64,000 bases of DNA from Actinokineospora alba (GTDB taxonomy: Bacteria > Actinomycetota > Actinomycetes > Mycobacteriales > Pseudonocardiaceae), in contig NZ_SNXU01000001.1 in the NCBI RefSeq assembly GCF_004362515.1, forward strand, positions 1,612,001 to 1,676,000. The letters run 5' to 3'. Below are positions 61,097 through 64,000 of the stretch, piece by piece; the stretch's first letter is position 1, and each line of letters opens with the position of its first letter. Below the pieces are notes generated by a model. The model was not told the origin of the DNA. It ran no database searches and was given only the letters and a program-made list of their open reading frames with translations. A program made the translations under genes and the position numbers.

Positions 61097-63247
61097 GTGA
61101 TCACTCGACTGCGTCGCGCCGGACTGGCGACGCTGGCCGCGGTGCTGGTCGTGCTCGGTGCGCCACTCGGCGAAGCGACCGCCCAGACCACCGAACGCAT
61201 CCGGGTCGACTTGGATCAGCTCACCCCGAGAGTCGCCGACGCGACCACTCCCACGGTCACCGTCACCGGAACGATCACCAATACGGGTGATCGCCGGATC
61301 GACGACATTCAGGTCCGCCTCGAACGCGGCGACCTGCTCGGCGACGAGTCCGCGCTGCGCCGCGCCCTCAACGAGCCACACAAGTCGACCGCGCTGACCA
61401 AGCCGACGACGAGTGTGTTCAAGGACGTCAGCCGCAAACTGGAGCGGGGACAGTCGTCGCGCTTCGAGCTGACCGTCGGCCTCGGGCAGGAACGCGGCTC
61501 CCTCAAGGTCGACAAGCCCGGCATCTACCAGCTGGTGCTGAACTTCAACGGCGTTCCCGACTTCGGCACGGCCGAGCGCATCGGCGCGCTGAGCGCGCTG
61601 CTGCCGGTCCTGTCGGTGCCCGGTGGCGACGCGATCGCCCGGCCCGCGGACCCGTCCAAGGTCGGGATGCTGTGGCCGCTGGTCGACGAACAGCCCCGGC
61701 CCGTGGAGATCCCGGCGGGCGGCGGGAAACCGGTCTTCGCCGACGAGGGGCTGGCCGACTCGTTGAGCGGCGGCAGGCTGTTCAGCCTCCTCAACGCCGT
61801 GCAGCAGGCGGCAGTGACGGACAACACCCTGCTGCGGTCGCTGTGCTTCGCGATCGATCCCGACCTGGTCCACCAGGTCGACCTCATGTCCAAGGGCTAC
61901 GTCGTCGGCCGCGACGGTGTGGTCAGCGAGGGCAGAGGCCAGGAGACGGCCGCCCTGTGGCTTTCGGTGCTCCGCGACCTCACCAAGGGCCAGTGCGTGG
62001 TGTCGCTGCCGTTCGCCGACGCCGACCTGGTCGCCCTCTCCCGCTCCGACACCGTCGACCTGCAGACGGTCGCGATCTCGGCGTCGGACGTCATCGAGAA
62101 GATCCTCGAGGTCAAGCCGCAGGCCGGGGTGGTCTGGCCCGACGGCGGCACCCTCGACCAGCGGACCCTCGCCGACCTGTCGAGCGCCCGGCGGACGACC
62201 GTGCTGGCCGACTCCGCCAAGCTGCAGCAGGTCGTCGGCAAGGCGCCGCTGAGCCTGAACGGCGACTCGGCGCGGGCCATCCCGTACGACACCCTCGTGG
62301 CCTCCTCCCTGGCCCCGCGCGGCGGCGACTCGGCGGTGAAGACGTCGTCGGTGCAGAACGGGCTCGCGACCCTGGTCTTCCGCGGTGCGTTCACCGCCGG
62401 GCAGAACGTCCTGGTCGCGCCCCCGCGCCGGTGGTCGGCGTCCATCGGCGAGCTGCGGGTGTTCCTGCAGACCCTGCGGTCGCTGCACAGCCAGGGCTAC
62501 ACGCTGCCGCTGCCGCTGCCCTCCCTCGTCGAGCTTCCCGATCAGGGCAAGGCGGGCGGTCTGGACTACTCCGCGCAGGACAGCGGCGCCGAGGTCACCG
62601 CGCCGGTCACCGCCGAGATCGCCCGGATCAACACCGTCCAGCGTGAACTGATCAAGAACGTCTTCACCAAGGACGCCACCGTCCTGCTCGACCCGAGCGA
62701 GCTGCTCGCTCCCATCCGCGACGACCTGATCCGCGCGTCCTCGACCGCGTGGCGCTCGCGGCCCGCCGAGGCGTCGAACGCGACGCGGCACGCGGGCCGA
62801 CAGCTCAAGGCGCTGCTGTCCCGGGTGACGATCAACGACTCCGGTGTCCCGCTGTCGCTGGCGTCGTCGGACAGCCCGATCCCGGCGTACATCACCAACG
62901 GCCTGCCGGTCGCGGTGCGGGCCAGGGTCAACGTAGGGGACACCCCGGGCCTGCGGTCCGACCAGTCGGTCTATGTCCGCATCCCCGCGGGCCACTCGAT
63001 GACCCAGTTCCTCCCGGTCTCGGTGAGCCGCGCGGGCCGCTTCACCGTCGACGTCTGGCTGACCACGGAAAGTGGCACCACTCTCGGTGCCACCTCCCAG
63101 GTGAAACTCAACTCCACCTCCTACGGCAGCATCACCCTGGCGGTCACCGGCACGGCGGCGGGCGCGCTGGTGCTGCTCGTCAGCCTGCGGCTGTTCCGCC
63201 GCATTCGCGCCAAGCGGATGGCCGCGGCCGCCGAGAACGATCTATAG
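61097..63247 (+). CDS. DUF6049 family secreted/membrane protein (Rv3909-like)
   Basis: 716 aa, GTG start. Signal peptide (ATLAAVLVVLGAPLGEATAQ), a large exported domain beginning with Ig-like strands (TVTVTGTITNTGDRRIDDIQV), and a C-terminal membrane helix (GAALVLLVSLRLF type) with a basic cytoplasmic end (RIRAKRMAAAAEND). Always next to murJ in mycobacteria, which suggests a role in lipid II flipping or septal growth (inference). Function not established. Confidence 0.88.
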   Translation: MITRLRRAGLATLAAVLVVLGAPLGEATAQTTERIRVDLDQLTPRVADATTPTVTVTGTITNTGDRRIDDIQVRLERGDLLGDESALRRALNEPHKSTALTKPTTSVFKDVSRKLERGQSSRFELTVGLGQERGSLKVDKPGIYQLVLNFNGVPDFGTAERIGALSALLPVLSVPGGDAIARPADPSKVGMLWPLVDEQPRPVEIPAGGGKPVFADEGLADSLSGGRLFSLLNAVQQAAVTDNTLLRSLCFAIDPDLVHQVDLMSKGYVVGRDGVVSEGRGQETAALWLSVLRDLTKGQCVVSLPFADADLVALSRSDTVDLQTVAISASDVIEKILEVKPQAGVVWPDGGTLDQRTLADLSSARRTTVLADSAKLQQVVGKAPLSLNGDSARAIPYDTLVASSLAPRGGDSAVKTSSVQNGLATLVFRGAFTAGQNVLVAPPRRWSASIGELRVFLQTLRSLHSQGYTLPLPLPSLVELPDQGKAGGLDYSAQDSGAEVTAPVTAEIARINTVQRELIKNVFTKDATVLLDPSELLAPIRDDLIRASSTAWRSRPAEASNATRHAGRQLKALLSRVTINDSGVPLSLASSDSPIPAYITNGLPVAVRARVNVGDTPGLRSDQSVYVRIPAGHSMTQFLPVSVSRAGRFTVDVWLTTESGTTLGATSQVKLNSTSYGSITLAVTGTAAGALVLLVSLRLFRRIRAKRMAAAAENDL

Positions 63248-63272
63248 GCGCGAAAGAGCGAGGACGACGACG

Positions 63273-64000
63273 GTGGAGCAGGGCGCACAGAAGAAAGCGG
63301 TGCCCTCACTGGCCCGCGCGACCGGGTCGATGGCCATCGCCACGATGGTCAGCCGGATCACGGGGTTTTTCTGGAAACTGATGCTCGGCTGGATCATCGG
63401 CTTCGGCGTCGTCCAAGACTCGTTCACCATCGCCAACACGCTGCCCAACATCATCTTCGAGTTGTTGCTCGGCGGGGTGCTCGCCAGCATCGTCGTGCCG
63501 CTCCTGGTGCGGTCGCATGACGATCCGGACGGCGGCCAGACCTACATCAACCGCCTGCTGACGGTCGGCATGACCGGTCTGGCCGTCGCCACGGTGATCG
63601 CGGTGGCGCTCGCCCCGGTGTTCACCCGGATCTACATCGACGGCTCAACCGGCAACGCGAATCCCGAACTCGCCACTGCCTTCGCCTACCTGCTGCTACC
63701 CGAGATCCTGTTCTACGGACTCTTCGCCCTGCTGTCGGCCGTCCTGCAGGCCAAGCACGTGTTCGGTCCGACCGCGTGGGCACCGGTGGTCAACAATCTC
63801 GTCGTCATGGCGACCCTGCTCGTCTACGCGATCGTCCCCGGCAAGCTCTCGCTGAACCCGGTGCACATGGGCGACGCGAAGCTGCTGGTCCTGGGCATCG
63901 GCGTCACCATGGGCATCGTCGTGCAGGCGGCGATCCTGCTGCCCGCACTCAAACGCAGCGGTTTCAAGTTCAAGTGGACGTGGGGGTTCGACGCCCGGCT
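63273..64000 (+). CDS. murJ: Lipid II flippase MurJ, 5' part (cut by window edge)
   Basis: About 242 residues visible, GTG start after a GAGGA site. MviN/MurJ landmarks: VSRITGFFWKLMLGW, IANTLPNIIFELLLGGVL, PLLVRS, LLLPEILFYGLFALLSAVLQAKHVF and APVVNNLVVMA. Five or six membrane segments are seen. Moves lipid II across the membrane for peptidoglycan synthesis. Homologue of Rv3910, which in mycobacteria carries a C-terminal pseudokinase; that part lies outside the window. Confidence 0.94.
   Translation, partial: MEQGAQKKAVPSLARATGSMAIATMVSRITGFFWKLMLGWIIGFGVVQDSFTIANTLPNIIFELLLGGVLASIVVPLLVRSHDDPDGGQTYINRLLTVGMTGLAVATVIAVALAPVFTRIYIDGSTGNANPELATAFAYLLLPEILFYGLFALLSAVLQAKHVFGPTAWAPVVNNLVVMATLLVYAIVPGKLSLNPVHMGDAKLLVLGIGVTMGIVVQAAILLPALKRSGFKFKWTWGFDAR

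Overview
The window is high-GC actinobacterial DNA. GTG and TTG starts are common, neighbouring genes overlap by ATGA or GTGA, and most terminators are strong hairpins without a U-tract. Gene order matches the origin-proximal core of mycobacteria and relatives in three blocks: ino1-padR-DUF5318-ponA-GT87 followed by rpsF-ssb-rpsR-rplI-dnaB (13.8-30.8 kb); leuS-yqgE-MFS (53.4-59.0 kb); and pcnA-nudix-DUF6049-murJ (58.9-64 kb). In M. tuberculosis the last two blocks lie on opposite sides of oriC, whereas here they touch. The MacRS-like pair, the chaplin-like repeats and the family profile suggest a filamentous member of Pseudonocardiales. The genus is not resolved. I saw no rRNA, tRNA, CRISPR array, insertion sequence or prophage.

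Layout. 0-7 kb: a partial dynamin-like GTPase, a DesK/LuxR-type two-component pair, a TetR-SDR operon, and an ABC exporter with two tandem-duplicated permeases. 7-13.6 kb: trmB, then a divergent nitric-oxide-synthase-like protein paired with an amidohydrolase, an SDR, and a Tat-exported PhoX phosphatase with a PHO-box-like site. 13.7-31.3 kb: the conserved cell-envelope and replication block. It includes rarD between two GT87 membrane glycosyltransferases, endonuclease IV, two tandem secreted paralogues, the S6-SSB-S18-L9 operon with a structured leader, a DnaA-box cluster, and dnaB split by a class 3 intein. 31.3-40 kb: a LigB-type dioxygenase, a PAS/degenerate-GGDEF protein, a 1124-residue secreted protein built from chaplin-like repeats, a second secreted protein, and a large beta-helix-like membrane protein. 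40-50 kb: AI-2E transporter with MacS/MacR, DUF1707, tdh-kbl-LysR, TetR, a Gln/Pro-rich protein, a TipA-like MerR and ribokinase. 50-64 kb: MMPL/TetR, leuS with a leader-peptide attenuator, SdpI, YqgE, MFS, pcnA, Nudix, DUF6049 and murJ, which runs off the end.

The items most worth follow-up are: (1) the NOS-fold protein that keeps the haem cysteine but lacks the arginine-binding glutamate and the C-terminal pterin segment, 25 bp upstream of a deaminase-type amidohydrolase; (2) the giant chaplin-repeat protein; (3) the leucine leader peptide and terminator before leuS; (4) the class 3 DnaB intein with two Cys4 clusters; (5) the rpsF leader that can sequester its own Shine-Dalgarno sequence. 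All homology calls were made by eye from sequence and motif memory, with no database search.
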